Shown piece by piece: positions 37,335 to 46,243 of a stretch of DNA of 64,000 nt (its first letter is position 1; the number at the start of each line of letters is the position of its first letter). The stretch is from positions 51,836 to 115,835 of the forward strand of contig NZ_JAIRAU010000020.1 of assembly GCF_020073745.1 (NCBI RefSeq), read 5' to 3'. Below the pieces are notes generated by a model that was not told the DNA's origin, made no database searches, and saw nothing but the letters and a program-made list of their open reading frames with translations. This DNA comes from Nannocystis pusilla (lineage in GTDB: Bacteria > Myxococcota_A > Polyangia > Nannocystales > Nannocystaceae). Both the position numbers and the translations under genes were made by a program.

Positions 37335-37922
37335 GTGCGAGGTCTGGGCGCGCGGTTGCTGATCGTCGGACTCGCCGGCTGCGCGAGCTCGCGGGACATG
37401 GCGGAAAAGACAGGTTCGGCGGCGGCCGAGCACGCGGGCCAGCCGGTCGAGCTGCCGGAGGAGGTCGCGGCGCCGGGCGCAGAGGCGCCGGAACGGTCTC
37501 AGGCGCCGGAGGCTGCGGCCGCGGCGGGGTCGGATCCGCAGGTCCCGGAGACCGCCGTCGCAGCGGAGGCGGAGGCGCGGAGGCTCGTGCCCGCGCAGGT
37601 GCTCGGGCGCACCCGCGTCGAGATCGAGGCGCAGTTCGGGGCGCTGCGCGTCGCCAAGACCGGCTGGGCGACCACACCGGCCGACGACGGGGTGCACCTG
37701 CAGCTCCGCGACGGGCGCTGCGTCGGTGTTCGCGGACATGTCCCCGAGGACATGGACTGCCTGGAGGTCGCGGCCTGGCTCGGCTACCCCAACGCGTACC
37801 CGCTGCGGCGCAGCGACTACTGCGACTGGCCAGGGCTCAGTCTGAAGCATCGCCTCGCCGACGGCGTGGCCGGTCACTACGTCATTGCGACGGGCGAGTA
37901 CCACATCTCGCTGTTGCATTGA
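37335..37922 (+). CDS. Lipoprotein, unknown function (195 aa)
   Basis: GTG start at 37335, with lipobox VGLAGC near residue 15. An Ala/Glu/Pro linker to about residue 85 is followed by a small folded domain (VLGRTRVEIEAQFGALRVAKTGW ... DGVHLQLRDGRCVGV ... GHYVIATGEYHISLLH) with Cys in GRC, DMDC and DYC. Two 14-bp repeat pairs are within the coding sequence. CATG 37395/CAGG 37409 gives the residues SRDMAEKTGS after the anchor. CATG 37737/37751 gives RGHVPEDMDC inside the folded domain. Both are read in frame. Function unknown. Confidence 0.72.
   Translation: MRGLGARLLIVGLAGCASSRDMAEKTGSAAAEHAGQPVELPEEVAAPGAEAPERSQAPEAAAAAGSDPQVPETAVAAEAEARRLVPAQVLGRTRVEIEAQFGALRVAKTGWATTPADDGVHLQLRDGRCVGVRGHVPEDMDCLEVAAWLGYPNAYPLRRSDYCDWPGLSLKHRLADGVAGHYVIATGEYHISLLH
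37395..37412. repeat. 14-bp repeat pair in lipoprotein linker
   Basis: CATG 37395 and CAGG 37409. Confidence 0.6.
37737..37754. repeat. 14-bp repeat pair in lipoprotein domain
   Basis: CATG 37737 and 37751 with the near-perfect palindromic centre TCCCCGAGGA. Confidence 0.7.
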
Positions 37923-37931
37923 GCCAGGATG

Positions 37932-37990
37932 CATGTCCGTCGGGACATGTTAATCGGAGGATATAGCCTGTCTCTTCGGACAGGTATTCG
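37932..37990. repeat. 14-bp repeat block between lipoprotein genes
   Basis: CATG 37932 and 37946, degenerate GATA at 37960; then CCTG 37967 and CAGG 37981, out of phase by seven. It starts 10 bases after the stop at 37922. Confidence 0.75.
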
Positions 37991-38161
37991 GAGAGCGGCG
38001 GAGCTCGGGTCCGCCAAGCACGTCCGGACCGAGCCGGTTCGCGGGTCGCGCCAGGGTCGTGTGGTGATTTCTGCGGCGGACGCGCGGGGTGCGTGGGGCC
38101 GTACAAGGCCTGCTGCGGCCGCCTTGCCAAGGCGGACCCGGTGTGGTCTCGTGAGCCCGCA

Positions 38162-39415
38162 ATGCGCCGGGCCGGCCTCGCTGCGAGCTGTCTTTGCGGA
38201 CATCTCGTCGCGGCGTCGAGCTGCGGCGGCGACCCGCGCGGGCCGGCGGAGCGGGCCGAGCCGCCGGTCGAGCCGACCCTCCGCGCGGGCGACTTCGCCG
38301 ACCCGCAGGGCGGGCAGCGGTTCGACGGCGACGTGACGTTCGCGAGCGGGGCGACGATCGGCTCGCGGCAGATCACGCCGGCCGACCCGCGCGCGGGCGA
38401 GGCGATCACGGTGCGCTTCCCGGCCGCGGGGATCGGCGCAGGAATGCGGCTGCGGATCGGTCTGCGCGCGCCGCAGATCGCAGGGCTGCAGGAGGCGCGG
38501 GGACAGACGAGCGTGCCGCGCGGGCAGGTCGACGATCCGCGCGACCGCTGGGTCGAGCTCGCCGGGCCGATCGAGGCCGGCGAGGCCGCGCTGACGCTGG
38601 CGTCGCCGTGGCACGCGAGCCACGCGGTGATCGTGGCGGAGCTGGTCGGCGACGTGGCGATCGCGGGGCCGCGGCGCGCCGACGGGGTGGCGATCCTCGG
38701 GGCGGTGCGCGTGGCGGCGGGGCCAATGCAGGTCGCAGCGGTGCGCGCCGGATCGATCGTGGTCGACGGGGTGCTCGACGAGCCGGCGTGGACCGAGCAA
38801 GCCGGGGCGGCGCTGACGCTGTCGCTCGACGGCGAGCCCGACCCGACGGCGACGGCGCAGCCGCAGGCGGGCTCACTCGGCGCGCTGGCGCCGGAGTTCG
38901 GGACGCGGGTCGCGTTCGCGTGGGACGACGCGTACCTCTACGCGGCCGCCGACGTGCCCGACGACGACCTGTGGACCGAGTACACGCAGCAGGACGACCC
39001 GCTGTACAAGCAGGAGGCGTTCGAGCTGTTCGTCGCGGCCACCAACGAGGGCCGGCGTTATCTCGAGTATCAGGTGTCGGCCCGCGGGGTGACGTTCGAC
39101 GCCCGGTTCCCGCGCTACCGCGCCGGCGACGAGGCGTGGGACTCGCGCTGGCAGACGGCGGTGCGCGCCGAGGGCACCGTCGACGCGGCGCGCGACCGCG
39201 ACCGCGGCTTCGTCGTCGAGGTGGCGATCCCGTGGGACGAGCTGTGCGCCGAGACCGAGGTCGTGTGCCCGCCGCGCGCGGGAATGCAGCTGCGGGTCAA
39301 CGCGTTCCGCCTCGAGCGGGCGGGTCGCAAGCGGCCGATCGGCCTGTCGCTGAGCCCGACCCGCGCGCCCGACTTCCACGCCTGGGACAACGCCGCGGTG
39401 CTGCGGCTGCTGTGA
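38162..39415 (+). CDS. CBM9-like carbohydrate-binding lipoprotein (417 aa)
   Basis: Lipid-anchored, with Cys in VAASSC about residue 21 of the product started at ATG 38162. Residues about 25-185 are a beta-rich domain without a name. Residues 195-417 match the family-9 carbohydrate-binding module layout: SIVVDGVLDEPAWTEQAG at the domain start, TRVAFAWDDAYLYAAADVPDDDLW, EAFELFVAATNEGRRYLEYQVSARG, RGFVVEVAIPWDELC and QLRVNAFRLER. Such modules bind polysaccharide ends or other surface glycans. No catalytic domain is fused. ATG 38093 upstream would put the signal sequence inside the protein and was rejected. Confidence 0.8.
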   Translation: MRRAGLAASCLCGHLVAASSCGGDPRGPAERAEPPVEPTLRAGDFADPQGGQRFDGDVTFASGATIGSRQITPADPRAGEAITVRFPAAGIGAGMRLRIGLRAPQIAGLQEARGQTSVPRGQVDDPRDRWVELAGPIEAGEAALTLASPWHASHAVIVAELVGDVAIAGPRRADGVAILGAVRVAAGPMQVAAVRAGSIVVDGVLDEPAWTEQAGAALTLSLDGEPDPTATAQPQAGSLGALAPEFGTRVAFAWDDAYLYAAADVPDDDLWTEYTQQDDPLYKQEAFELFVAATNEGRRYLEYQVSARGVTFDARFPRYRAGDEAWDSRWQTAVRAEGTVDAARDRDRGFVVEVAIPWDELCAETEVVCPPRAGMQLRVNAFRLERAGRKRPIGLSLSPTRAPDFHAWDNAAVLRLL

Positions 39416-39428
39416 CGCGAGAGGGACG

Positions 39429-41147
39429 ATGCTGAACTTTAAGACATGTATGTTCGGACTTGTCCTTTTGAGCATGATCTCGGGGACTGGATGCGCGGGC
39501 TCGCCCGGCGGCGGGCCCGGCGGCGGGGGCGGCGGGGCCGGCGGCGTGCTGGCCGACGGCGCCACCACGGCCCCGCGGGTGCGCGGGATCTCCGTCGAGG
39601 TCAAGGACGTGCGGCTGTCGACCGCCCCGGCGCCGCGCTACGGCACGCCGGTGCAGCAGACGCTGGTCGCGGCCGAGACGGCGCTGGTCGAGGCGATGTC
39701 CGGCGCGGGGCTGCGGCACGACCCGGGGCTGTCGCGGGCGGCCCGCGAGCTGGCCCGCACGGCGCCCGACCGGAGCAATGTGCCGGGGGCGCTGATCACG
39801 GGGATCACGTCGTGGGTCGGCCTGTTCGACCCGCCGCCGCGGCTGGCGATCTCCGAGCTGCCGCCCGACGGAGCGCCGTGCGGCGAGCAGGTGAGCGCGA
39901 GCTGCCGCGAGGCGATCGCGATGCTGGCGAAGGCGGCGCGCGAGTCGATGCGCGAGCAGGCGCGCGCGGGCGGGGTGTACTTCGGGGCAGGTGTAGTGAC
40001 GCTGGCCGACGGGACGATCCGCCTGGTGGTGGCGCTGACGGAGCGCGGGGCGGCGATCGAGCCGATGGCGAAGACGCTGGCGGCCGGCGGGCGGGCGGAG
40101 ATCCGCGGGCGCCTGCTCGGCAAGCGGAAGAACCCGTCGTTCGAGGTGTTCGACCCGCAGGGCCGGTGGACGCCGATCCCGGCCAAGGTGTCGCGCGGCG
40201 AGTTCGTCGGCACGCTCTCGTGCGAGCGCGGGCGCGGGGCCTATCAGGTCGAGGTGCTGGCCGAAGGGACATATGGGCCGGAGGTCGTGGCCAACTTCCC
40301 GCTGTACTGCGGCGAGGATCCGCCGGGGGCGCTGCGGATCGAGGTCGAGCGGCTGGACGCGAGCGTCGACGCGGCCGAGGTGGCACGGGCCAACTTCGCG
40401 GCGCTCAACGACACGCGCGCGCGCCAAGGCCTGCCGCTGCTGCAGTGGGACAACCAGGCGGCCGCGATCGCGCAGGCGCACAGCGAGGACATGCTGCGCA
40501 GCGGGTTCGTCGGACACACGTCGCCCACCACCGGCGACGTCGACGACCGCTTCGCCCGCGCGGGCGTGAAGTCGGCGGTGGCGCGCGAGAACGTGGGCCG
40601 CGGCTACGGGCCATGGTCCATCCACCAGGGGCTGATGCAGAGCCCGGGGCACCGGGTCAACATCCTGGCGACCGATGTGACGCACGTCGGCATCGGCGTG
40701 GTCATCGCCCCGCCGGAGACCGAGGCCAAGGACGCGCCGCGGCCGATCTTGCTGACCCAGAACTACTACTCGAAGGTCGGCGCCGACGCGCCCGCGAGCG
40801 ACATGCCGAAGGCGCTGCGCGACCGCGTCGACGGGCTGCGCTCGCAGAAGGGGCTGGCGCCGATCGGCTGGCACCGCGGGCTGTCGGAGGCGGCGCAGGC
40901 GTTCGCCGAGGGCATCGCCGGCGGCAACGAGGGGCGCGCGACGAAGCAGTACGACGCGATGCTCGAGGGCCACAAGTTCGCCCGCGTGGAGACGCACCGC
41001 GTCATCGCCCCGAGCTTCGCGTCGCTCGACGGGGTGAAGCTGTGGTCCGAGCCGGTCGGCGGGGCCGTCGGCGTCGGGGTGGCGAAGATCACCAAGGGCA
41101 AGGACGCTGGGGCGCTGATCGTCATCATCGCCGTCGGAGCGCGCTGA
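39429..41147 (+). CDS. CAP/SCP-domain lipoprotein (572 aa)
   Basis: GAGGGACG precedes the ATG. The signal peptide with lipobox ISGTGC is encoded across four 14-bp repeat units (39445-39490), so part of the signal peptide is repeat-derived. After a Gly-rich linker comes an unnamed domain to about residue 310. Then comes a CAP (SCP/PR-1) domain at about 315-450: ARANFAALNDTRARQGLPLL, AHSEDMLRSGFVGHTSP, ARENVGRG and SPGHRVNIL, holding the His/Glu/Glu/His cleft residues. A degenerate second copy may follow (LRDRVDGLRSQKGLAPIGW). CAP proteins are secreted; activities vary. One base of overlap with the next gene (TGATG). Confidence 0.85.
   Translation: MLNFKTCMFGLVLLSMISGTGCAGSPGGGPGGGGGGAGGVLADGATTAPRVRGISVEVKDVRLSTAPAPRYGTPVQQTLVAAETALVEAMSGAGLRHDPGLSRAARELARTAPDRSNVPGALITGITSWVGLFDPPPRLAISELPPDGAPCGEQVSASCREAIAMLAKAARESMREQARAGGVYFGAGVVTLADGTIRLVVALTERGAAIEPMAKTLAAGGRAEIRGRLLGKRKNPSFEVFDPQGRWTPIPAKVSRGEFVGTLSCERGRGAYQVEVLAEGTYGPEVVANFPLYCGEDPPGALRIEVERLDASVDAAEVARANFAALNDTRARQGLPLLQWDNQAAAIAQAHSEDMLRSGFVGHTSPTTGDVDDRFARAGVKSAVARENVGRGYGPWSIHQGLMQSPGHRVNILATDVTHVGIGVVIAPPETEAKDAPRPILLTQNYYSKVGADAPASDMPKALRDRVDGLRSQKGLAPIGWHRGLSEAAQAFAEGIAGGNEGRATKQYDAMLEGHKFARVETHRVIAPSFASLDGVKLWSEPVGGAVGVGVAKITKGKDAGALIVIIAVGAR
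39445..39490. repeat. 14-bp repeat block encoding a signal peptide
   Basis: CATG 39445, CTTG 39459, CATG 39473, CTGG 39487, all 14 apart; it covers codons 6-20 of the CAP-domain lipoprotein. Confidence 0.75.
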
Positions 41148-41602
41148 TGCTGCTGCGGTTCTTCCTCTACGGGGTGCTCGGCTGGGCGGCGGAGATCGTG
41201 TGGACGGCCGGGTACGAGCTGGTCTCGGGTACACGCAAGGACCCGCTCGACCCCCGCGTGCGCGTGCGAATGACGCCGCCCGAGCGGTGGAAGCTGGCCG
41301 GTCACACGTACCTGTGGATGTTCCCGCTGTACGGATTGGGCGGTCTGGCCTTCGAGCCATGTCACGAATGGATCCGCGCGTGGCCGTGGCCGCTCCGCGG
41401 GACGATCTGGACGCTCGCCATCTTCGCCGTCGAGTACGCGGCCGGCCGGCTGCTGCGCGCCGCAGGCGGGCGCTGCCCGTGGGACTACAGCTACGCCCGC
41501 TGGCACGTCCACGGGCTGGTACGGCTCGATTATGCGCCGGTGTGGTTCGCGTTCGGGCTGGTCATGGAGCGCCTCCACGACGCGCTGCGCGGCCTGAATT
41601 GA
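41147..41602 (+). CDS. Small membrane protein, ABC_trans_CmpB-like (151 aa)
   Basis: Three or four hydrophobic helices (FFLYGVLGWAAEIVWT, YLWMFPLYGLGGLAFEP, WTLAIFAVEYAAGRLLRA, YAPVWFAFGLVMERL). The pattern LYGVLGW..E..WT, then MFPLYG, then CPWDYS fits the putative ABC-transporter type IV (CmpB-like) family; biochemical function unknown. It is translationally coupled to the CAP lipoprotein through a TGATG junction. Confidence 0.75.
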   Translation: MLLRFFLYGVLGWAAEIVWTAGYELVSGTRKDPLDPRVRVRMTPPERWKLAGHTYLWMFPLYGLGGLAFEPCHEWIRAWPWPLRGTIWTLAIFAVEYAAGRLLRAAGGRCPWDYSYARWHVHGLVRLDYAPVWFAFGLVMERLHDALRGLN

Positions 41603-41775
41603 CGCGAGACGCGGCGATTGTGGCCGAGGTCCCGGCGGCGCAGGCGCCGATTGACGGGGCCGCTGGTGCGCGGCATGCTGAGCCCGTGAGCCTCGCCCGC
41701 ACGGCCCGAATCGATGCCGCCTTCACCGGTGGTTATCGCTATTCCGGCGCGCGGGCGTAGCACCTCGTCGCGTCA

Positions 41776-41810
41776 ACGAGGGGCCGCCCGCGGAGGGCAG
41801 GCCCCTTCGT
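41776..41810 (+). promoter_or_regulatory. Stable hairpin 50 bases before the hydroxylase gene
   Basis: ACGAGGGGCC-GCCC pairs with GGGC-A-GGCCCC-T-TCGT, about 14 bp with two single-base bulges and a GCGGA loop. It could be a terminator for upstream transcripts or a leader structure. The rest of 41603-41861 shows nothing else. Confidence 0.45.
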
Positions 41811-41861
41811 CGTACGACGTGGCCTGCCGCGGGAGTCCCCCCAAACCCCAGCAGGCCCGTC

Positions 41862-42665
41862 ATGTTCATCGTCGAACTCGATCCCGACCACCCCGGCTTC
41901 CACGACCGCTCGTACCGCGCCCGTCGCGACCAGATCGCCCAGATCGCCGAGACCTACGCCGGCGACGGGCCGATCCCCGAGGCGCCCTACACGGCCGCCG
42001 AGCACGCGGTGTGGCGCACGGTGAAGACGGCCCTGACGCCGCTCCACCGCCGCTTCGCCGCCCGCGAGGTGCAAGCGATGCTCGAGCGGTTCCCGCTGTC
42101 GACGAGCCACATCCCGCAGCTGGCGACGGTCTCGTCGCGCCTGCGCACAGCCTCGGGGTTCCGTCTGCGCCCGGTGGCAGGTCTCATCACCGCGCGCGAT
42201 TTCCTGGCGGCGCTCGCGGCGGATACGTTCCTGTCGACGCAGTACATCCGCCACGCGAGCCGGCCGTGGTACACGCCCGAACCCGACGTGATCCACGAGC
42301 TGGTCGGCCACGCGGCGACGCTCGCAGACCCCCGCGTGGCCGAGCTCAACCGCCAGTTCGGCCGCGCGGCCCTGCGAGCGGACGAGGCGACGATGACGGC
42401 GATCGAACGCGTGTACTGGTTCACGCTCGAGTTCGGCCTGGTGCGCGAAGACGGCGAGGTGCGAGCGCTCGGCGCAGGGCTGCTTTCTTCCGTGGAGGAG
42501 ATCGAGCGCGGGGTGCTGCACACGGAGCACCGCGCGTTCGACCTCGATGCGATCGCAGCGACCGACTACTCGCCCGCGGACCTGCAGCCGCGCCTGTTCG
42601 TGGCGGATGGCGTGGAGGACATGCTCCAAATGACATCGACGTGGCTCGAGCGGGTCGCCGGTTGA
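41862..42665 (+). CDS. phhA: Aromatic amino acid hydroxylase (phenylalanine 4-monooxygenase-like) (267 aa)
   Basis: Pterin-dependent, non-haem iron enzyme converting Phe to Tyr (or Trp to 5-hydroxy-Trp). The iron triad is visible: two His in HELVGHAA and the Glu in WFTLEFGL. Other family marks: RRFAAREVQAMLERFP near the N-terminus, IRHASRPWYTPEPD before the iron site, GAGLLSSVEEIE after it. The length equals that of bacterial PhhA, without the regulatory ACT domain of animal enzymes. No pterin carbinolamine dehydratase gene is adjacent. Substrate preference is not readable, so the symbol is tentative. Confidence 0.88.
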   Translation: MFIVELDPDHPGFHDRSYRARRDQIAQIAETYAGDGPIPEAPYTAAEHAVWRTVKTALTPLHRRFAAREVQAMLERFPLSTSHIPQLATVSSRLRTASGFRLRPVAGLITARDFLAALAADTFLSTQYIRHASRPWYTPEPDVIHELVGHAATLADPRVAELNRQFGRAALRADEATMTAIERVYWFTLEFGLVREDGEVRALGAGLLSSVEEIERGVLHTEHRAFDLDAIAATDYSPADLQPRLFVADGVEDMLQMTSTWLERVAG

Positions 42666-42938
42666 TCGAGGGCGCACTCGCGGGCGGAGATGCGGAGCGG
42701 CGCACAGGCGCCGCTTCGCGCCGCCCGGCTCGCGCGGCCAGGCACGCGGGCGGCAGAAATCTCTGCGGACATTCATTGACGGACTCGGCGATGAGGAGAA
42801 GGCAGCAGGAATTGTGGTGAATACGACGACGGCTCGTCTCTGGCGACATGGCCGACGAGCCGTGTGACAGCGCCGCAGTGCTGGCTGCACAGCGAGCCAG
42901 GACGAGTGCGAGCGGCCCGGGGCTGCGAGCGAGCGGCA
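42666..42938. other. Intergenic region, no gene seen
   Basis: 273 bases between convergent genes. Nothing supported beyond weak GC-rich inverted repeats. Confidence 0.4.
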
Positions 42939-44474
42939 TCAATGGCCGGTCGCGGGGATATTGACGGTAAGATCCTTCACCGTCGTTCCGTGCCTATAAC
43001 CCGTGTCACCGTCCAGCAGGCTGCACAGCAGCGTCTCGAGCGCGGGATTGGGTAGGTCAGACGCCGCGAGCGTGTCGAACTCCGCCGAATTGTCGAGCTT
43101 GTAGGTACTCGGGTGCAGCGTGTCCGTTCCCTCGTGGCAGACGTACACGAACACCTTGTGCTGGCGCGGGTCGATGAAGTTCACGGTGAACAGGGGCGCC
43201 ACGCCCGTGGCGTCGACCCATTGAATCTGCGGGCTGGCCAGATCGTATCCAGGCGGCGCCTCCGTCTCGAACACGCAATACTCGTCCGCGGGGAGGCCGG
43301 GGACGGAGCACGTGCCGTCCGGCCCGGTCGTGCAGTTGCCGACCGCCACCTTACCATCCACGTCCTCGGCCCTGGTGCAGCTCAACGCGTTGCCGGTCGT
43401 CCCGACGTTCTTGTAGATCGAGAACTTGGCGCCGGGCAGCGGGTTGCCCGGAGTGTCGTCGTCGGTCTTGACGATCTTGATCGTCTTGCAGAGCGAAATG
43501 TTGAGGTCCACCGGCTTGATGATGTCCTTGAGCTGGGAGTTGATCGATGTCGACGCGCGGCTCTTGATGTGTCCGGAGCTGAACGCGTCGCAGCCGGTGA
43601 GGAGGCCCGCGTCCGACAGATTGATGCTCATCTCGCCGAACTGGAGCGCCTGGAGCGCCGGGCCGAGAGACGACCCGTCGAACGGGGCCGTCGCGTTGGC
43701 CGCGAGCGGGCCGGTGTTGACTCTCGCCGAGGCCACCGGGTTCGGGTTCGGGTTCGGTTCAGGATCGCAGTTCGGCTCGAGCGGCTCGGTGGGATCCTCG
43801 GCGAGGATGCGCTGGCACGCGCCCCAGCACCGGTTCTGCTGATCGTTGCCGGTGATGGCACACTTGGCGCCCGGGGCGGCCGAGTCGATCCATCGCATCA
43901 GGTAGATCGTGCTGGTGCCGCCGCCCGACGAGTAGTTGAAGGCCACGAGCGCATCACCCACCTTACGCACCGGCACGTCGTTCCCCGGCAGCACTTTGTC
44001 ATGATTGATCTCGAAGTCGATGTTGGCGTCGCCGTTCAGGGTCGAGGGCGACTGCCGCTCGAAGGCGAGGTTCAGGAACACGTCGGGTTGGCCCGCGCCG
44101 GGCAGCTCGGTGTAGACCATGAGGCGCGTCAGGTCGTCCTTCGGGGGGATGCCTGGAAAGGCGAAGGCCACCTTGTCGGCCTCCTTCACGCCGCCCTTGA
44201 AGGCGTCGTCCTTGCTGCCCGAACAGCCGGGGTGGGCCCCGGGTAGCCCGCAGTCGACATTCTGGATCAGATCGGCGAGCGGCGAGTTCGTGGAGGGCCG
44301 CCAGTCGATGCTGATGGGCAGTGCAGGATCCTCGATCTGGTTGCCGTCGATCTCGAATTTGCTGCCGGTGAGCCCGAATGCGACAGCGTGAGCGCAGAGC
44401 ACGAGCGTGCCGACGCTGACTGATAGGAGCCGGTGTCTCCGTACGAATGAATAGGCTGCGTTCGTCCTGGACAT
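42939..44474 (-). CDS. Secreted surface protein with prealbumin-fold (SpaA/Cna-B-like) domain (511 aa)
   Basis: GGGAGGG precedes the ATG at 44474 at a good distance. The signal peptide (RRHRLLSVSVGTLVLCAHAVAFG) has no lipobox. Residues about 35-280 are a beta-rich region of a kind seen in secreted actinobacterial surface proteins (FEIDGNQIED, MVYTELPGAGQPDVFLNLAFER, DFEINHDK). Residues about 350-460 contain a prealbumin-like domain: IVKTDDDTPGNPLPGAKFSI, then GPDGTCSVPGLPADEYCVFE, then EAPPGYD. The C-terminus carries no LPXTG or MYXO-CTERM tail. Base composition is a little lower in GC than its neighbours, so transfer from another phylum is possible. Confidence 0.78.
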   Translation of the reverse strand: MSRTNAAYSFVRRHRLLSVSVGTLVLCAHAVAFGLTGSKFEIDGNQIEDPALPISIDWRPSTNSPLADLIQNVDCGLPGAHPGCSGSKDDAFKGGVKEADKVAFAFPGIPPKDDLTRLMVYTELPGAGQPDVFLNLAFERQSPSTLNGDANIDFEINHDKVLPGNDVPVRKVGDALVAFNYSSGGGTSTIYLMRWIDSAAPGAKCAITGNDQQNRCWGACQRILAEDPTEPLEPNCDPEPNPNPNPVASARVNTGPLAANATAPFDGSSLGPALQALQFGEMSINLSDAGLLTGCDAFSSGHIKSRASTSINSQLKDIIKPVDLNISLCKTIKIVKTDDDTPGNPLPGAKFSIYKNVGTTGNALSCTRAEDVDGKVAVGNCTTGPDGTCSVPGLPADEYCVFETEAPPGYDLASPQIQWVDATGVAPLFTVNFIDPRQHKVFVYVCHEGTDTLHPSTYKLDNSAEFDTLAASDLPNPALETLLCSLLDGDTGYRHGTTVKDLTVNIPATGH

Positions 44475-45091
44475 GATCAATGTACCCTCCCAGAGCTCAT
44501 GGCTCTGCAGTGGTCGAGTGTCGTAGTTCTCAACGTGGTCAGTGGGTCTCCCGAAGGGATTCCCCTCGATGGCGACGCACAGGAGCAGCTTGTGCCAAAG
44601 CCAGAAGCACGCCAGCGCTGTCCGACGTACGGTGAGAACCAACGCACGAGGACCTCGCCAACCTTTTGATCGCGCTCGCCTTTCGGTCGGGGACCGCGTC
44701 CACGCGCCGGCCCTGCAGCGCCCTCGCACCGTTGCGCGCCTGTACGACGGCGCAGGTGGACGAATTCGCCGCAACTCCGTGGGTCGGACAGCTCGGGCGA
44801 GGAGATTGCGAATGACGGCGGTGAGCGCCTGTGGGTCCTCGGCGAGAAGCCGCACAGTCAGGACTGTCGGCGCATACGGTCCGAGGTCGAACTCGATGTC
44901 GAGTCCCTCGGTCTCGACCAGCGCGGCGCCGGCGAGGACGGCCACAGGCGATCGTCGAGCTCAGTGCGTGTCGACGTCGCGGTCGCGCGGCTCCGGCAAA
45001 TGTTGCGAGTGCGAACGCGACGCGAGTGCGATCCGCGTCGCAGCACCTGCTCCTGAGGACATGCGCTGCGTCGCCGCCCGGCGCGGCGGCG
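44475..45091. other. 617-base region without a convincing gene; possible gene remnant
   Basis: On the minus strand a GTG at 44945 opens a stretch to about 44740 with coding-like third-position GC and an amphipathic helix (LAEDPQALTAVIRNLLARAV), then turns into Arg-rich sequence that looks non-coding. It may be a truncated or frameshifted gene. Otherwise nothing is supported. The region upstream of 44474 must contain the promoter of the surface protein gene. Confidence 0.35.
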
Positions 45092-46243
45092 TCACGAGCG
45101 GCGTCGTCGGCGCCGCGCGAGAGGGACGAGGAGGCCGAGCAGCGCGAGGCCAGGACGGGGCGCCGAGCTGCAGGCGCAGCCGTCTCTTCCGGGCGGCGGC
45201 GCCGCCGTGTCGCCGGTCGAGTCGGGCTCGCCCGCGCTCGCGCAGTGGGGCGGGTCGTCGGCGGCCGGGTTGTCGCGGCAGAAGTCGAAGTCGCTCGGCT
45301 CGTCGCCGCTGCCGCTCACGCCGGTCTCCTTGCGCATCATCACCGTGCCGGGGGCGGGCATGTGGGCGACGATGGTGCGGCCCTCCGGGTCCTCGACGAC
45401 GAGGCGCACGGTGAGGCGCACGCCGGCGTGCTCCTCGGGGACGTCGAACGTGATGTCGAGATCACTGCCGTCGACCGGCGCGATCGGGAGCAGCGGCTGC
45501 CAGTCGAGCTCGGGCTCGGGCGCGTCGGGGCTGACCGCGAACTCGAGCTTCCACGTCGAGCCCGCGGGCGCGTCGACGCAGGCCGCGAGGTGGATCGGCT
45601 GGCCGTGCCACACGTCGACCATGCGGGTGAACAGCGCCGCGGCCGGCGGGGCGGCGTCGGGGTCGCCGTCGTGCACGCGGTAGACGCCGCGGCGCGGGGT
45701 CCAGCGGTTGAGCCACGGCATGTAGGTGTAGCCGGCGACGACGTAGGCGCCGGGCGCGAGCGCGGAGGTGTCCCAGTCGACGCCGGGGCGCGCAGCCTCG
45801 CAGGTGATCGCGCGGCGCTCGGCGGCGCTGGTGATCGGCCACCAGCAGTCGGCGAAGGCCGGGCTGTCCTCGAGGACCTGTTCCGAAGTGACGGGCTCGG
45901 GGATCTCGGGGTCGGCGGCCAGGCTCGAGTCGACGTCGGCCCAGGTGATCCACGGCGGGATCGTGAACGGTAGCGCGTCGCGGCAGAAGGCGACGAACTG
46001 GTGCGTGCGGCTGTCCGCCGGCTCGTCCTCGGTCAGGCACACGTCGACGAGCGGGATCGTGTACTCGAGGTGGACGACCGGGTCGACGCTGCGGTCGACC
46101 CGGGTCAGGCAGGCCTCGCCCTTGTGCTGCACCTCGGTTCGCGGCAGGCCGTTGTCGCCGGCCCATGCGAGGCGCGGCGACAGGGCCCAGAGATGTGCGA
46201 CGGTCAGCGCGGCGCCGACGAGGATGTCCCGAAGGACAGGCAT
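45092..46243 (-). CDS. Secreted protein with MYXO-CTERM sorting tail (383 aa)
   Basis: N-terminal signal peptide (VLRDILVGAALTVAHLWALS, cleavage after RLAWA). The body is beta-rich with several Cys (CLTRVD, VCLTEDE, FCRDALPF, DCWWP, TCEAARPG), probably disulfide-bonded. The end is a textbook MYXO-CTERM signal: GCACSSAPRPG, a hydrophobic helix LALLGLLVPLA and an Arg cluster. In Myxococcota such tails are processed by myxosortase, with export through type II secretion to the surface. The start overlaps the stop of the upstream NHL gene (ATGA). GATG 46223/CAGG 46237 form a repeat pair at its first codons. Confidence 0.85.
   Translation of the reverse strand: MPVLRDILVGAALTVAHLWALSPRLAWAGDNGLPRTEVQHKGEACLTRVDRSVDPVVHLEYTIPLVDVCLTEDEPADSRTHQFVAFCRDALPFTIPPWITWADVDSSLAADPEIPEPVTSEQVLEDSPAFADCWWPITSAAERRAITCEAARPGVDWDTSALAPGAYVVAGYTYMPWLNRWTPRRGVYRVHDGDPDAAPPAAALFTRMVDVWHGQPIHLAACVDAPAGSTWKLEFAVSPDAPEPELDWQPLLPIAPVDGSDLDITFDVPEEHAGVRLTVRLVVEDPEGRTIVAHMPAPGTVMMRKETGVSGSGDEPSDFDFCRDNPAADDPPHCASAGEPDSTGDTAAPPPGRDGCACSSAPRPGLALLGLLVPLARRRRRRS

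Noticed and set aside
37944..37990. Intrinsic terminator CCTGTCTCTTCGGACAGG after the lipoprotein gene
   Set aside because: The pairing follows from the palindromic 14-bp unit and there is no U tract; listed as repeat instead.
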